Assembly (NCBI RefSeq): GCF_016107705.1
Contig: NZ_JAEHGC010000016.1
Location: 1-64,000 of the forward strand
Direction of reading: 5' to 3'
Origin: Neobacillus cucumis
Lineage (GTDB): Bacteria > Bacillota > Bacilli > Bacillales_B > DSM-18226
Length of the DNA stretch: 64,000 nucleotides
Below the pieces are notes generated by a model. It saw only the letters and a list, made by a program, of their open reading frames with translations, made no database searches and was not told the origin of the DNA. The translations under genes and the position numbers were made by a program. Of this stretch, positions 7,503 to 16,880 are shown in pieces. The first letter of the stretch is position 1; every line of letters starts with the position of its first letter.

Positions 7503-9290
7503 ATGACAACCTATACAAATAGAAATGAAATTCCTCTAAATGAAACATGGAATTTGGCTGATTTATATCCAGCTCAAAGCACCTGGGAAAAAGATTATGA
7601 ACGTATCGGAGAAATGGCCGAGAAACTTAAGCAATTTGATGGAAACATTGTAGATGGGCAATCACTGTACCAATATCTGAAATTGAGTGAAGAGTTATCT
7701 TTTATTTTTAACAAATTATACGCATTTGCTATGCTGAAAGTGGATGAGGATACAAGGGAAACCGCGTCCCAAGTCTTACAGGATCGGGCCAAACAGCTAA
7801 GTGTTAAGGTTAGTTCATCCATATCCTTTTTCATGCCGTTCTTATTAAGCATGGAGGAGGAAACATTAAACCAATACATCGCTTCAGAAGAAGGGCTGCA
7901 ATATTTTAAAGAGGATTTACTGGAATCATTCCGATATAAGCAGCATGTGTTAAGTAAGGAGCAGGAGGAACTTCTTTCTCAATTGGGAGAGGCACTTTCC
8001 GTACCGAGTCATACCTTTGGGATGATCAATAATGCGGATATTAAGTTTGGCGAAGTAACGAATGATAACGGGGAAAAAGTGGAATTAACGAGGGGAATGT
8101 ATTCAAAATTAATTGAGGATGAGGACCGTGAAAAGCGGGGGGAGGCCTACAAGGCATATTATCAGCCATATGTTCAGTTGAAAAACTCGATTGCCTCGAC
8201 GCTTTCCGCTGCCATAAAGAATAATGTCAAGCTAGCAAAAATCCGCCAATATCCATCCGCTCTTGAAAAAGCGCTATTTGGGGATAAGGTGCCAAAAGAG
8301 GTATACGAGAATCTGATTCAAACGACGAAAAATAATATTGTGCCGATGCATCGCTATACACAAATTCGCAAGGAGAAATTAAAGCTAGATGAACTCCGCC
8401 AATATGATTTAAGTGTCCCGCTCGTCAGTGGTGTAAAGCAAGTAATTTCCTATGAAGAAGCATTTGAGATCATGTGTAAGGCTTTAGCACCCTTGGGTGA
8501 AAGTTATGTCAGCATCCTTAAAGAGTTTAAAGCTGGCAGGTATATTGATGTTCGTGAAACACCGGGAAAGCGCTCTGGGGCATATAATCTTGGCGTGTAT
8601 GGTGTCCATCCGTTTATCCTGCTGAACCATCAGGATGATTTGGACAGTTTGTTTACATTAGCTCATGAATGCGGTCACGGCGTTCACAGCAGATTGAGTT
8701 CAGAACATCAGCCTCAAATCACGGCAAGATATAGTATTTTCGTAGCGGAAGTAGCCTCCACCGTTAATGAAGTATTGTTAATTAATTACTTATTAAATAC
8801 TGAACAGAATCCGGAAATAAAAAAACATTTGCTGAATCATTTTATTGATCAATTTAAGGGCACCTTCTTTACCCAGGTGATGTTTGCCGAGTTTGAAATG
8901 AAGACTCATGAAATGGCGGAAAAAGGGCAGCCATTAAATGTTGAGGTGTTTAATCAGCTTTATGAAGGCTTATTCCGCGAATATAATGGGGATGAGATTG
9001 TATTTGATGAAGAAGTAAAGTATGGCTGGTCACGGATTCCACATTTTTATCGTCCGTTTTATGTTTACAAATATGCAACTGGATTTGCCTCCGCTATTCA
9101 TTTAGCAACAAAGATTTTGGAAGGCGACCAGCAAACATTAAATTCCTATATCGAGTTTTTAAAGAGCGGCAGCTCCGATTATCCACTGGAATTATTGAAG
9201 AAAACCGGAGTGGATTTGACGACCCCATACCCGATCGAAAATTCCTTAAAACGGTTTGGCGAATTGGTGGAGGAGTTTTCGAAGCTATAG
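7503..9290 (+). CDS. pepF: Oligoendopeptidase F (M3B metallopeptidase)
   Basis: The 595-residue cytoplasmic zinc peptidase has the HExxH motif at H388-E389-x-x-H392 (AHECGHGVHS), with a third-ligand glutamate in the following AEVAS segment. PepF degrades oligopeptides of about 7-17 residues. Length and motif order match the family (about 600). The AAAGGAG ribosome site is 7 nt before ATG. The next gene is a YjbC-like acetyltransferase, and yjbC and pepF (yjbG) are also close neighbours in B. subtilis, though spx is missing here. Confidence 0.95.
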   Translation: MTTYTNRNEIPLNETWNLADLYPAQSTWEKDYERIGEMAEKLKQFDGNIVDGQSLYQYLKLSEELSFIFNKLYAFAMLKVDEDTRETASQVLQDRAKQLSVKVSSSISFFMPFLLSMEEETLNQYIASEEGLQYFKEDLLESFRYKQHVLSKEQEELLSQLGEALSVPSHTFGMINNADIKFGEVTNDNGEKVELTRGMYSKLIEDEDREKRGEAYKAYYQPYVQLKNSIASTLSAAIKNNVKLAKIRQYPSALEKALFGDKVPKEVYENLIQTTKNNIVPMHRYTQIRKEKLKLDELRQYDLSVPLVSGVKQVISYEEAFEIMCKALAPLGESYVSILKEFKAGRYIDVRETPGKRSGAYNLGVYGVHPFILLNHQDDLDSLFTLAHECGHGVHSRLSSEHQPQITARYSIFVAEVASTVNEVLLINYLLNTEQNPEIKKHLLNHFIDQFKGTFFTQVMFAEFEMKTHEMAEKGQPLNVEVFNQLYEGLFREYNGDEIVFDEEVKYGWSRIPHFYRPFYVYKYATGFASAIHLATKILEGDQQTLNSYIEFLKSGSSDYPLELLKKTGVDLTTPYPIENSLKRFGELVEEFSKL

Positions 9291-9293
9291 AAG

Positions 9294-9340
9294 AAACTCC
9301 ACAATGTTTCTATTTAATTGGAAACGTTGTGGGGTTTTTT
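9294..9340 (+). terminator. Terminator after pepF
   Basis: A long stem, 9294-9310 with 9321-9337 (CCACAATGTTTC against GAAACGTTGTGG with one G-U), is followed by six T residues. Confidence 0.88.
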
Positions 9341-9410
9341 GTATGAAAAATTTAAATCAACACATACTTCCATTAGTAGAGCATTGAAAACGATAATAAG
9401 GAGTACTGTT

Positions 9411-9986
9411 ATGCATTGGTATGAAAAATTAAATCAATATTTTCCCATTGAAGAGATGAAATCACGAGAACATATGGAAACCTTACTTAAGGAGCGGTCT
9501 AATATTTACCATAAGGATGAAGGCCCGCTTCATGTAATGATGTATGCCGAATTGGACAATTTTATCTTTATTGATTATCTCTTTGTTTCAAAGGATGCAA
9601 GGGGGCAAGGGTTGGGTCATAAACTCCTCGAAAAAATGAAACAGAAAGAAAAGCCAATTATTCTTGAGGTTGAGCCAGTCAATTATGAAGACAGTGATAC
9701 TGAAAAAAGGCTGCATTTTTATAAGCGTGAAGGTTTTGAACATGCCACGTCAATTGGTTATCGAAGAAGGTCTTTAGCGACAGATGAGATAAATCAGATG
9801 GAAATCCTTTATTGGGCTCCTAATCAAGAGTCTGAGGAAATGATATTTGAGGCGATGAAAAAAACATATGATTTAATACATACTTATAAGGATAAACATT
9901 TTTATGGTGAATCCTATGAACCGGTTGACGAAGTCCTAACATTCAACGAAAATACAGAAAGCGAAAATATTTTTAACCAACTATAA
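9411..9986 (+). CDS. yjbC: YjbC-like GNAT acetyltransferase
   Basis: ATG 9411 is preceded by AAGGAG at 9398-9403 with ideal spacing; the upstream in-frame TTG at 9318 lies in the pepF terminator and is rejected. The 191-residue product has the GNAT acetyl-CoA loop ARGQGLGHKLL (residues about 62-72) and resembles B. subtilis YjbC, which is normally next to spx. No spx gene follows here; a terminator and the pruA control region come next. The acetylated substrate is unknown. Confidence 0.75.
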   Translation: MHWYEKLNQYFPIEEMKSREHMETLLKERSNIYHKDEGPLHVMMYAELDNFIFIDYLFVSKDARGQGLGHKLLEKMKQKEKPIILEVEPVNYEDSDTEKRLHFYKREGFEHATSIGYRRRSLATDEINQMEILYWAPNQESEEMIFEAMKKTYDLIHTYKDKHFYGESYEPVDEVLTFNENTESENIFNQL

Positions 9987-9997
9987 TGATGGATGAG

Positions 9998-10038
9998 GTT
10001 AACAGTTTCTAATCAAATAGACTGTTAACTATTTTTTT
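9998..10038 (+). terminator. Terminator of the GNAT gene
   Basis: GTTAACAGT (9998-10006) pairs with ACTGTTAAC (10021-10029), followed by seven T residues at 10032-10038. Confidence 0.85.
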
Positions 10039-10055
10039 GCAGAAATCCATAAAAT

Positions 10056-10070
10056 GCAAATTTATTTTGC
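10056..10070. promoter_or_regulatory. Upstream activator site 1 (RocR-like), pruA
   Basis: GCAAA-N5-TTTGC palindrome at 10056-10070. It shares half-sites and spacer length with the site at 10099-10113; the centres are 43 bp apart, about four helical turns. This arrangement fits a bacterial enhancer-binding protein of the RocR type. Confidence 0.6.
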
Positions 10071-10096
10071 GCCAAAGAAATGATATAATATGATTT

Positions 10097-10115
10097 GTGC
10101 AAATGAATTTTGCAC
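10097..10115. promoter_or_regulatory. Upstream activator site 2 (RocR-like), pruA
   Basis: GTGCAAA-TGAAT-TTTGCAC, a 7-bp inverted repeat with 5-bp spacer, lies about 52 bp upstream of the sigma-54 -24 element and matches site 1 in its GCAAA-N5-TTTGC core. Confidence 0.65.
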
Positions 10116-10156
10116 TAGAATGATAGAAAATCCATTGATCATGCAAAAAATAAAGT

Positions 10157-10172
10157 TGGCACAGAACTTGCA
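10157..10172 (+). promoter_or_regulatory. Sigma-54 (SigL) promoter of pruA
   Basis: TGGCAC-AGAAC-TTGCA at 10157-10172 has the invariant GG and GC dinucleotides exactly 10 bp apart, a full match to the -24/-12 consensus. With two palindromic activator sites upstream this is the rocABC-type control used in B. subtilis for arginine catabolism. A possible extra sigma-A start (TGtTATAAT, 10292-10300) lies nearer the gene. Confidence 0.88.
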
Positions 10173-10365
10173 TTATATCTTTACTGAACAACCAACATGG
10201 AGGTTTGCAAATTATATAACATACTGTATTTCAGGAATTATTCAAAATACAAGGTTTCCTATTCGTAAGTAGCAAAAGAATAGAAGAAGTATGTTATAAT
10301 TTGTCGGTAGAAGAAATTTCTATATTAAAGTAATAAATTTTTTAAACAGAAAGGAACGTGCAAGA

Positions 10366-11997
10366 ATGACTAACGGAATTTTCAAAATCCCAACACCTAA
10401 AAATGAGCCTGGTAACACATATGCTCCAGGTACAAAAGAGCGAGAAACATTAAAAGCAGAATTAAAACGCCAATCTGAAACAGTGGTCGATATCCCTGTG
10501 ATTATAAATGGTGAAAATATAAAAACAGATACAGTGAAACAAGTGGTTATGCCACATAATCATCAACATGTCTTAGCAAACTATTCCCAAGCTGGGGAAG
10601 AAGAGCTTCGTGCTGCTGTAGAAGCGGCAATGGCTGCAAAAGAATCATGGGAAAATACGCCATGGGAACACCGTGCAGCTATTTTCTTAAAAGCTGCTGA
10701 TTTAATTTCTGGTCCATACCGTGACGTAATGAATGCTGCTACGATGTTAGGTCAGTCCAAAACCGCTATTCAAGCTGAAATTGATTCTGCACAAGAATTA
10801 GCAGATTTCTTACGTTTTGGCGTTGATTATGCAAATCAAATTTATCAAATTCAACCTGAAAGTATGAAGAATGTTTGGAATCGTTTAGATTACCGTGCAT
10901 TAGATGGTTTTGTATTGGCTATTTCTCCATTTAACTTCACAGCAATTGGCGGGAACTTACCATCAGCTCCTGCAATGATGGGGAACGTAGTCGTTTGGAA
11001 ACCAGCAACAACTTCTATTCTAGCAAACTACTACTTTATTCGTATTTTAGAAGAAGCAGGATTACCAAAAGGTGTAATTAACTTTGTACCTTCTCGTGGT
11101 TCACAAGTATCAGAAGTAGTATTAACAGACCCTCGTATGGCTGGATTCCACTTTACTGGATCAACAAGCACGTTCCAAACTATTTGGAAAACAGTGGGAG
11201 AAAACATTACAAACTATAAATCTTATCCTCGTTTAGTTGGGGAAACTGGTGGTAAAGACTTTGTATTTGCTCACGAAACAGCACAAGCAGACAAAGTAGT
11301 AGCGAATCTTGTTCGCGGTGCATTTGAATACCAAGGTCAAAAATGTTCAGCGGCTTCTCGTGCTTACATTCCAGCTAGCATGTGGGAAGAAGTAAAAGCT
11401 GGTTTATTGGAAGAAACTGCGAAGCTTAAAGTAGGCGATGTCCGCGACTTTACAAACTTCATGGGTGCAGTAATTGATAAACCTGCTTTTGAATCCATTA
11501 CAGGTTATATTGACTATGCTGCAGCTTCTGAGGAAGCAGAAATTATCACTGGTGGTACTTATGATGATTCTGTTGGATATTTCGTTCAACCAACAATCAT
11601 TGTGACAACGAATCCAAACTTCAAAACAATGGTAGAAGAAATTTTTGGACCAGTATTAACAATCTATGTATATGAAAATGATAAATTAGAAGAAACATTG
11701 GATGCAGCAGATACAGCGTCTATGTATGCCTTAACAGGTGCTATCTTTGCACAGGACCGTCAAGCGATTGCTCACTTAGAACGCCGCTTATCTGGTGCTG
11801 CTGGTAACTTCTATATCAATGATAAACCAACTGGCGCGATGATTAATCAGCAACCATTTGGTGGTTCTCGTGGTTCTGGTACAAATGATAAAGCCGGTTC
11901 TGTCTTTAACATGATTCGTTGGACTAGTCCTCGTGTTATCAAAGAAAACTTTGCTCCAACAGCAGAAATTACCTATCCATTTATGGATGCTGAATAA
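10366..11997 (+). CDS. pruA: L-glutamate gamma-semialdehyde (P5C) dehydrogenase, group 1 type
   Basis: This 543-residue aldehyde dehydrogenase oxidises pyrroline-5-carboxylate/glutamate semialdehyde to glutamate with NAD, the last step of proline and arginine breakdown. The catalytic cysteine is C327 (YQGQKCSAAS) and the general base E293 (GETGGKDF). The N-terminal GNTYAPGTKERE region and length resemble the eukaryote-type ALDH4A1/group 1 enzymes rather than the 515-residue RocA. The ribosome site is GAAAGGAA. Codon use looks biased, as in highly expressed genes. Expression is probably sigma-54 dependent through the upstream promoter. Confidence 0.92.
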   Translation: MTNGIFKIPTPKNEPGNTYAPGTKERETLKAELKRQSETVVDIPVIINGENIKTDTVKQVVMPHNHQHVLANYSQAGEEELRAAVEAAMAAKESWENTPWEHRAAIFLKAADLISGPYRDVMNAATMLGQSKTAIQAEIDSAQELADFLRFGVDYANQIYQIQPESMKNVWNRLDYRALDGFVLAISPFNFTAIGGNLPSAPAMMGNVVVWKPATTSILANYYFIRILEEAGLPKGVINFVPSRGSQVSEVVLTDPRMAGFHFTGSTSTFQTIWKTVGENITNYKSYPRLVGETGGKDFVFAHETAQADKVVANLVRGAFEYQGQKCSAASRAYIPASMWEEVKAGLLEETAKLKVGDVRDFTNFMGAVIDKPAFESITGYIDYAAASEEAEIITGGTYDDSVGYFVQPTIIVTTNPNFKTMVEEIFGPVLTIYVYENDKLEETLDAADTASMYALTGAIFAQDRQAIAHLERRLSGAAGNFYINDKPTGAMINQQPFGGSRGSGTNDKAGSVFNMIRWTSPRVIKENFAPTAEITYPFMDAE

Positions 11998-12010
11998 TTT
12001 AAAATGTAAA

Positions 12011-12050
12011 AAAGAGGTTGAAATGATTTATTTCAGCCTCTTTTTTTATT
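12011..12050. terminator. Terminator between pruA and the AEC transporter
   Basis: AAAGAGGTTGAAAT (12011-12024) pairs with ATTTCAGCCTCTTT (12030-12043), one G-U, with a T-run after it. The A-run on the other side could serve the convergent gene too. Confidence 0.88.
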
Positions 12051-12991
12051 TAAAATACACCAATTAAGTTGATTAAAAATAGCATTAGTGGAATCGTGGA
12101 TAACGAAATAATTGTCGATATGATGGTTGTCAGTGCACCCATTTCTTCGTCTGCAGAATATTTGGCAAACAGAATGGAAGCAAGGGTTAAGGTTGGCATC
12201 ATCGACTGAATCAGAAGTGTTTGGATAATCTTTGGATTTAACTCGAAAAAATGGATAAATACAGCAACTGAAAAAGGTAAAAGGATTAGTTTAACCATCA
12301 AAGGGATCCACAAATGGTGCCCTTTTTCCCGTACCTTACCACGCTGCAGTGTCATAATCAGCATTCCAATATAAAACATTGCCAGAGGTGTTGCCAGGCC
12401 GGCCAGTTGTTCAGACAAGTGAACAAAAAATGCTGGGGGCTTAACATTAAAATAAGCGACAACTAAACCAACTACAATGGCAGCAGTAGGCATATTAATC
12501 ATTGATTTTAACGTTTGTAGTGCAAATTTTCTATTTTTCTGCAGCATGATGACCCCGACTGTCCAAATCGTAAAATCCACTCCGGCATCAAATATGGCAG
12601 CATACAGAGCCGCTTCCGGGCCAATCAAGGTGGCACATAACGGAATTCCGATAAATCCGGTATTGCCAAGTCCGGACATTAAGGCAATCTCTCGTTTTTT
12701 TGTAGAATCTCCTTGGAAAGTAATCGATAGAATCCATCCAAGGGCAATTCCGAGTAGATTAATGAAAATCGATAAACAAAAAACAATGAGCATCGATTTA
12801 AAAATTCCGGCATTCAAATCCACTTTGAAAATGCTAGAAAGGATCATGCATGGCATGGCGATATTAACGATTAAATTAATAAACATCTTCCTTGTTTCGT
12901 CATTAAAGGAAAAAGTTTTAGATAAAAGGACGCCTATTAAAATCAATAAGGTGATATTTAAGATTGATTGAAAGACGACTGAAAATTCCAT
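12050..12991 (-). CDS. AEC family (auxin efflux carrier-like) transporter
   Basis: The 313-residue protein has about ten hydrophobic helices in two five-helix halves, as in the AEC/MleP family; known bacterial members carry malate, malonate or other carboxylates. The start is set at 12991 because GGAGTG sits 5-6 nt upstream, whereas the in-frame GTG at 13009 has none. It follows the two-component genes on the same strand with a 46-bp gap and may be read through from them. The substrate is unknown. Confidence 0.8.
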   Translation of the reverse strand: MEFSVVFQSILNITLLILIGVLLSKTFSFNDETRKMFINLIVNIAMPCMILSSIFKVDLNAGIFKSMLIVFCLSIFINLLGIALGWILSITFQGDSTKKREIALMSGLGNTGFIGIPLCATLIGPEAALYAAIFDAGVDFTIWTVGVIMLQKNRKFALQTLKSMINMPTAAIVVGLVVAYFNVKPPAFFVHLSEQLAGLATPLAMFYIGMLIMTLQRGKVREKGHHLWIPLMVKLILLPFSVAVFIHFFELNPKIIQTLLIQSMMPTLTLASILFAKYSADEEMGALTTIISTIISLSTIPLMLFLINLIGVF

Positions 12992-13037
12992 ACGATCACT
13001 CCAATCCACAGGTCAATCTTTAAAGGTGAAATTTCGA

Positions 13038-14798
13038 TTACTTCGGTATCGTTATATGAACAACTGTTCCCCAATTCATTTTACTTTTGATGACAATCCC
13101 ATAAGGTTCCCCATATGTTACTTTTAGTCTTCTGTGTGTGTTGACCAACCCGATATGTTTTGATTGTTCCTGATTCGAGTTTAATCTTGAACGAATTTCT
13201 CCGAGTTTTTTAGGAGAAATACCATCTCCATTATCAATCACAGATATTTTTAATAAAGTTGAAGAAACTCTAATCTTTATTTTAATCAAGCAATTTCCAT
13301 CTTCACTTATTCCATGTGAAAGGCTGTTTTCAAGTAAAGGCTGTAAGATTAACTTTATGACGTGATATTTTAGGTCTTCTTCATGATAATCCCAGATTAC
13401 TTCAAACTTATTTTTAAAGCGCATTTTTTGTATTTTAATATAACTATTTGTATACGTAATTTCCTCTTTTAAATGGACCATTTTATTTTCACCATCTAAC
13501 GAGTACCTTAAAATATCTGCCAAATGTTCAACCATTTCATTTAGTTCGTTCGGTCTGCCTGTTAAACGAATGGCTTTCCAATTAAGCGTTTCCAATGTAT
13601 TAAATAAAAAGTGAGGGTTAAGCTGCGATTGTAAGGCAGCAAATTCCATTGCTTGGGCTTTATATTTTTTTTCTGACAGCTGTACTTTTAAATAATTATG
13701 TTCCATGAAATTTTTCAAGATGGTATGAATGATATAGCTATATACGTTTTTTTTCACCCTTGATGGTACCGGGGGTAAGGGCTGCCCTTCTTCTGCTGCT
13801 TGGAGAACCGTGATAATCGTTTTCATGTCTTGATAATTCTTTCTTGTTAAATAATAAGCAAGAATTGTGCCGCCAATTATAGATAAAATTAATAAAATGA
13901 TTGTTATTTTACTTAATTTAATTGGGACCTGATATAAATCGGATTTAGGCGTAATGGAAATATAGGTCCAGCCGTACTTGTCAGAAAAAATCTTGGATAC
14001 GATAAAAGCATCTTTCCCTAATTTAATAGAAAAAGAGGATTTTTGTTGTGAAATCAATTTTTCGTTATCTAAATCTTTCAATTGGTTTTCTTGGTTATTA
14101 AAGATAGTCTTGCCGTCCTTATCAATCACTAAAAAGATTTGCCCGTTTGTAGTGGAAAGACTGTTAAGATGTTTCTCGATATAATCTGAATTGATATTTA
14201 AGACGATGACCCCATCATTTTCCCCTGTTATTTTACGAAACATGGTGATCAAATTCACATTTTCTTCTGGAAATCCCGGATATTGTTTGGTGATGGTTCT
14301 AGCTTCAGCCCATAAGTTTTCTTTATTTGAATGATACTTGAAAGTATTAAACCAATTTCGATCATAAAAGTCGTCTAAACTTACCAATCCGCCGGTTGTA
14401 GACGTAAGGAACTGACCCTTATCATTATTTAAATATAGATAAATGGAATCAATATAAGGTCTTGCTATATTTGGAGAGTCAATAAAATTTTTTAATGAGG
14501 CCAAATTCCTGCTATCATTCCTATTCAAATAATCTTTATTAAGCATTTTTTTTAAATTTACAAACTGGGTAGCACTTGCTACAACATAAAGGTTTAAAGA
14601 ATCTAATTCATTAAAAATAAGCTCCATATTTTCCTTTGTTTGTTTCAGAACATTTAAATTATCCTCATTAATTCTATTAGTAACATATTGTTGGATAAGA
14701 ATTGTTGAAAGTGATCCAAGTACCACTAAAGGAATCAGCATTGGAATGACAAAGGTTGTTAAATTTTTGATAAAAAAGGCATGGTAAATCTTTTTCAT
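13038..14798 (-). CDS. YesM-type membrane sensor histidine kinase
   Basis: The 586-residue protein has TM1 at about 15-35, an extracytoplasmic Cache-like sensor (about 40-290), TM2 at about 295-315, then a His_kinase domain with H396 in QLNPHFLFN and a HATPase_c domain (LLENSLSHG, DNGDGISP, GLVNTHRRL). The start overlaps the stop of the response regulator gene by ATGA, so the two are translationally coupled. YesM/YesN-type pairs usually sense small nutrients. The divergent opp operon at 15878 is the obvious target. Confidence 0.9.
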   Translation of the reverse strand: MKKIYHAFFIKNLTTFVIPMLIPLVVLGSLSTILIQQYVTNRINEDNLNVLKQTKENMELIFNELDSLNLYVVASATQFVNLKKMLNKDYLNRNDSRNLASLKNFIDSPNIARPYIDSIYLYLNNDKGQFLTSTTGGLVSLDDFYDRNWFNTFKYHSNKENLWAEARTITKQYPGFPEENVNLITMFRKITGENDGVIVLNINSDYIEKHLNSLSTTNGQIFLVIDKDGKTIFNNQENQLKDLDNEKLISQQKSSFSIKLGKDAFIVSKIFSDKYGWTYISITPKSDLYQVPIKLSKITIILLILSIIGGTILAYYLTRKNYQDMKTIITVLQAAEEGQPLPPVPSRVKKNVYSYIIHTILKNFMEHNYLKVQLSEKKYKAQAMEFAALQSQLNPHFLFNTLETLNWKAIRLTGRPNELNEMVEHLADILRYSLDGENKMVHLKEEITYTNSYIKIQKMRFKNKFEVIWDYHEEDLKYHVIKLILQPLLENSLSHGISEDGNCLIKIKIRVSSTLLKISVIDNGDGISPKKLGEIRSRLNSNQEQSKHIGLVNTHRRLKVTYGEPYGIVIKSKMNWGTVVHITIPK

Positions 14799-15559
14799 AT
14801 GGATCCCTTCATAAATTCACGAGGACTTTTTCCAAAGTACTTCCGAAAGGTTCGTGTAAAGTTTTTAGAGTTACTATATCCTACTGCTTCACTGATTTCA
14901 TAAATCTTATGGTTCATTTCTTTTATTAATTCTGCAGCCTTTTTCATTTTGACACCTACGACAAAATCTGAAAAATTTTCGCCGGTTTTATCCTTAAAAT
15001 ATTTACTTATATAGTTTGGGTTCATATGTACCATTTGGGATGCCCCTTCAAGTGTGGCATCATGGAAGTTTTCCCATACATAATTTTTTATCTTCGCAAT
15101 GATTTTGTCTGACTCAAAGGTTTCTTCTGTTTGATTGGCGGAGCGATCATTGATAAAGGAAATAGAGGATAATGATTGTTTTTCTTGATCTAGTTCTCCC
15201 TTTATCATTGTAAACACATCTACCAGTTCATTATATTTTGTTGGTTTAAGGATATAGTTTTTTACCCCAAATTTAAGTGCTGCCTGAGCATATTCAAATT
15301 CTTTATAACCGCTCAAAAAGATAATTTTAATCGGTGACTTTTGGTAATAGAGCTCTTTAGCCATATCAATTCCGGACATAATAGGCATTCGAATATCGGA
15401 AAGTATTACGTCAACGGTATGCTCAGATAGATATTTTAATACTTCCAAACCATTGGAAACTTGAGAAACTACTTCGAAACCGATTTCATTCCAAGGAAAA
15501 TAATGGCTTAATCCATTTCGAATTTCTAATTCGTCATCTGCAATTAAAAGCTTATACAT
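14795..15559 (-). CDS. YesN-type response regulator with AraC DNA-binding domain
   Basis: Start ATG 15559 follows GGGTG. The 254-residue product has a receiver domain (acidic pocket DDE at 8-10, phospho-acceptor D55 in LSDIRMP, LKPT lysine) and a C-terminal AraC-type double HTH (about 155-250, ending SPREFMKG). It is coupled to the kinase by a 4-nt overlap and is divergent from the opp operon. Three AATGAYAC repeats in the intergenic region are candidate binding sites. Confidence 0.9.
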   Translation of the reverse strand: MYKLLIADDELEIRNGLSHYFPWNEIGFEVVSQVSNGLEVLKYLSEHTVDVILSDIRMPIMSGIDMAKELYYQKSPIKIIFLSGYKEFEYAQAALKFGVKNYILKPTKYNELVDVFTMIKGELDQEKQSLSSISFINDRSANQTEETFESDKIIAKIKNYVWENFHDATLEGASQMVHMNPNYISKYFKDKTGENFSDFVVGVKMKKAAELIKEMNHKIYEISEAVGYSNSKNFTRTFRKYFGKSPREFMKGSI

Positions 15560-15877
15560 AATACAGACACCCTTTTGGAAAAATATTTTAATATTCACTC
15601 TATTGAGTATATGATTTAATTTTTTCTATGTCTATAAAACAAAAAATTGGACTTTAAATGACACCATTGCAAAGAAATGATACTTTTTTAATTCCTAACT
15701 ACTAAACTTGTCAATTAATGATACCAAATATGAAACGTTGTACCTTTTATTACCTATTTGTTTACTGTTAAATATAAAATATAGTTTTCCTTTAAAAGTA
15801 AGGCAGCACTTTAATTTTCTTAATATTTTGTATTTTTAAAACGTTTGTCGTTAGCTAAAAAAGCAAGGGGTGAAAAA
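15560..15877. promoter_or_regulatory. Divergent control region with three AATGAYAC repeats
   Basis: AAATGACACC (15656-15665), AAATGATACT (15675-15684) and TAATGATACC (15716-15725) are direct repeats 19 and 41 bp apart, close to two and four helical turns. This is the geometry expected of an AraC-type response regulator. The rest is A+T-rich and non-coding. No sigma-54 promoter was found here. Confidence 0.45.
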
Positions 15878-16867
15878 GTGACAAATCTATTAGAAGTAGA
15901 AGAATTGCAAACAGCCTTTCAATCTGACCGGAATGAAGTGATTTCGGTAGACAATGTCAGCTATACCCTGAAGCCGGGAGAAACCATTGGAATTGTTGGA
16001 GAATCCGGTTGTGGAAAGAGTGTGACTTCTTTATCCATTATGCGTTTGCTTGGAAAAAGCGGTCGAATTAAAAATGGGAAAATCAAATTTGAAGATTTTG
16101 ATCTTGTTCAATTACCAGAGGAGAAACTGCGGAAAATTAGAGGTAATGAGATTTCGATGATTTTCCAAGAGCCGATGACTTCTCTTAATCCTGTTTTTAC
16201 GATTGGGAACCAAATGATGGAAGGAATTAAGCTACATTTAAAATTGAATAAAAAGGAAGCGAGGGAATATTCAATTGAAATGTTGAAAAGGGTTGGAATT
16301 CCCCGGGCGGATACCATTATTGACGAATATCCCCATGCTTTATCTGGAGGGATGCGACAACGGGTGATGATTGCCATGGCCCTTTCCTGTAAACCAAAGC
16401 TTTTGATTGCTGATGAACCTACAACGGCATTAGATGTGACCATTCAAGCTCAAATCCTGGAGCTAATGAAAAAATTAAGGGATGAATCAGGTACCGCCAT
16501 TATGTTAATCACACATGATTTGGGTGTCATTGCGGAAATGGCGGACAAAGTCATTGTCATGTATGCGGGTCAAGTGGTCGAGGAAGCGGATGTTTATACT
16601 TTATTTGATAATCCGAAACACCCCTATACAAAAGGATTAATGGCATCTATTCCACATATTGAGTACGAAGGCAATGAGAGACTTGAAGCGATCCCTGGTA
16701 CTGTGCCATCGCTTCAGCATATGCCGGAAGGATGCAGATTTCATGCTAGATGTGCGCTTGCAATTGACCGTTGTAAACAAGAGAAGCCCCCTTTGTTTTC
16801 AGCAGGAAAAGGTCATAAAGCTAGGTGCTGGCTGATTGGGTCAGATGAAAAAATTGTAAATGGTTGA
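15878..16867 (+). CDS. Oligopeptide/dipeptide ABC transporter ATP-binding protein (OppD-like)
   Basis: The start is GTG 15878, 5-6 nt after AAGGGGTG; an in-frame TTG at 15845 lacks a ribosome site. The 329-residue ATPase has Walker A GESGCGKS, signature LSGGMRQR, Walker B LLIADEPTTALD and the C-terminal oligopeptide-transporter extension with the cysteine-rich HARC...C segment. It is the first gene of a D-F-B-C-A operon, divergent from the two-component system. Confidence 0.93.
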   Translation: MTNLLEVEELQTAFQSDRNEVISVDNVSYTLKPGETIGIVGESGCGKSVTSLSIMRLLGKSGRIKNGKIKFEDFDLVQLPEEKLRKIRGNEISMIFQEPMTSLNPVFTIGNQMMEGIKLHLKLNKKEAREYSIEMLKRVGIPRADTIIDEYPHALSGGMRQRVMIAMALSCKPKLLIADEPTTALDVTIQAQILELMKKLRDESGTAIMLITHDLGVIAEMADKVIVMYAGQVVEEADVYTLFDNPKHPYTKGLMASIPHIEYEGNERLEAIPGTVPSLQHMPEGCRFHARCALAIDRCKQEKPPLFSAGKGHKARCWLIGSDEKIVNG

Positions 16868-16880
16868 AGGGAGGAAGTCC

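Noticed and set aside
9318..9410. N-terminal extension of the YjbC-like gene from TTG 9318
   Set aside because: It lies in the pepF terminator; the ATG at 9411 has a proper AAGGAG site.
12477..12971. Long open frame antisense to the AEC transporter
   Set aside because: Mirror of a well-supported gene; no ribosome site and no domain-like sequence.
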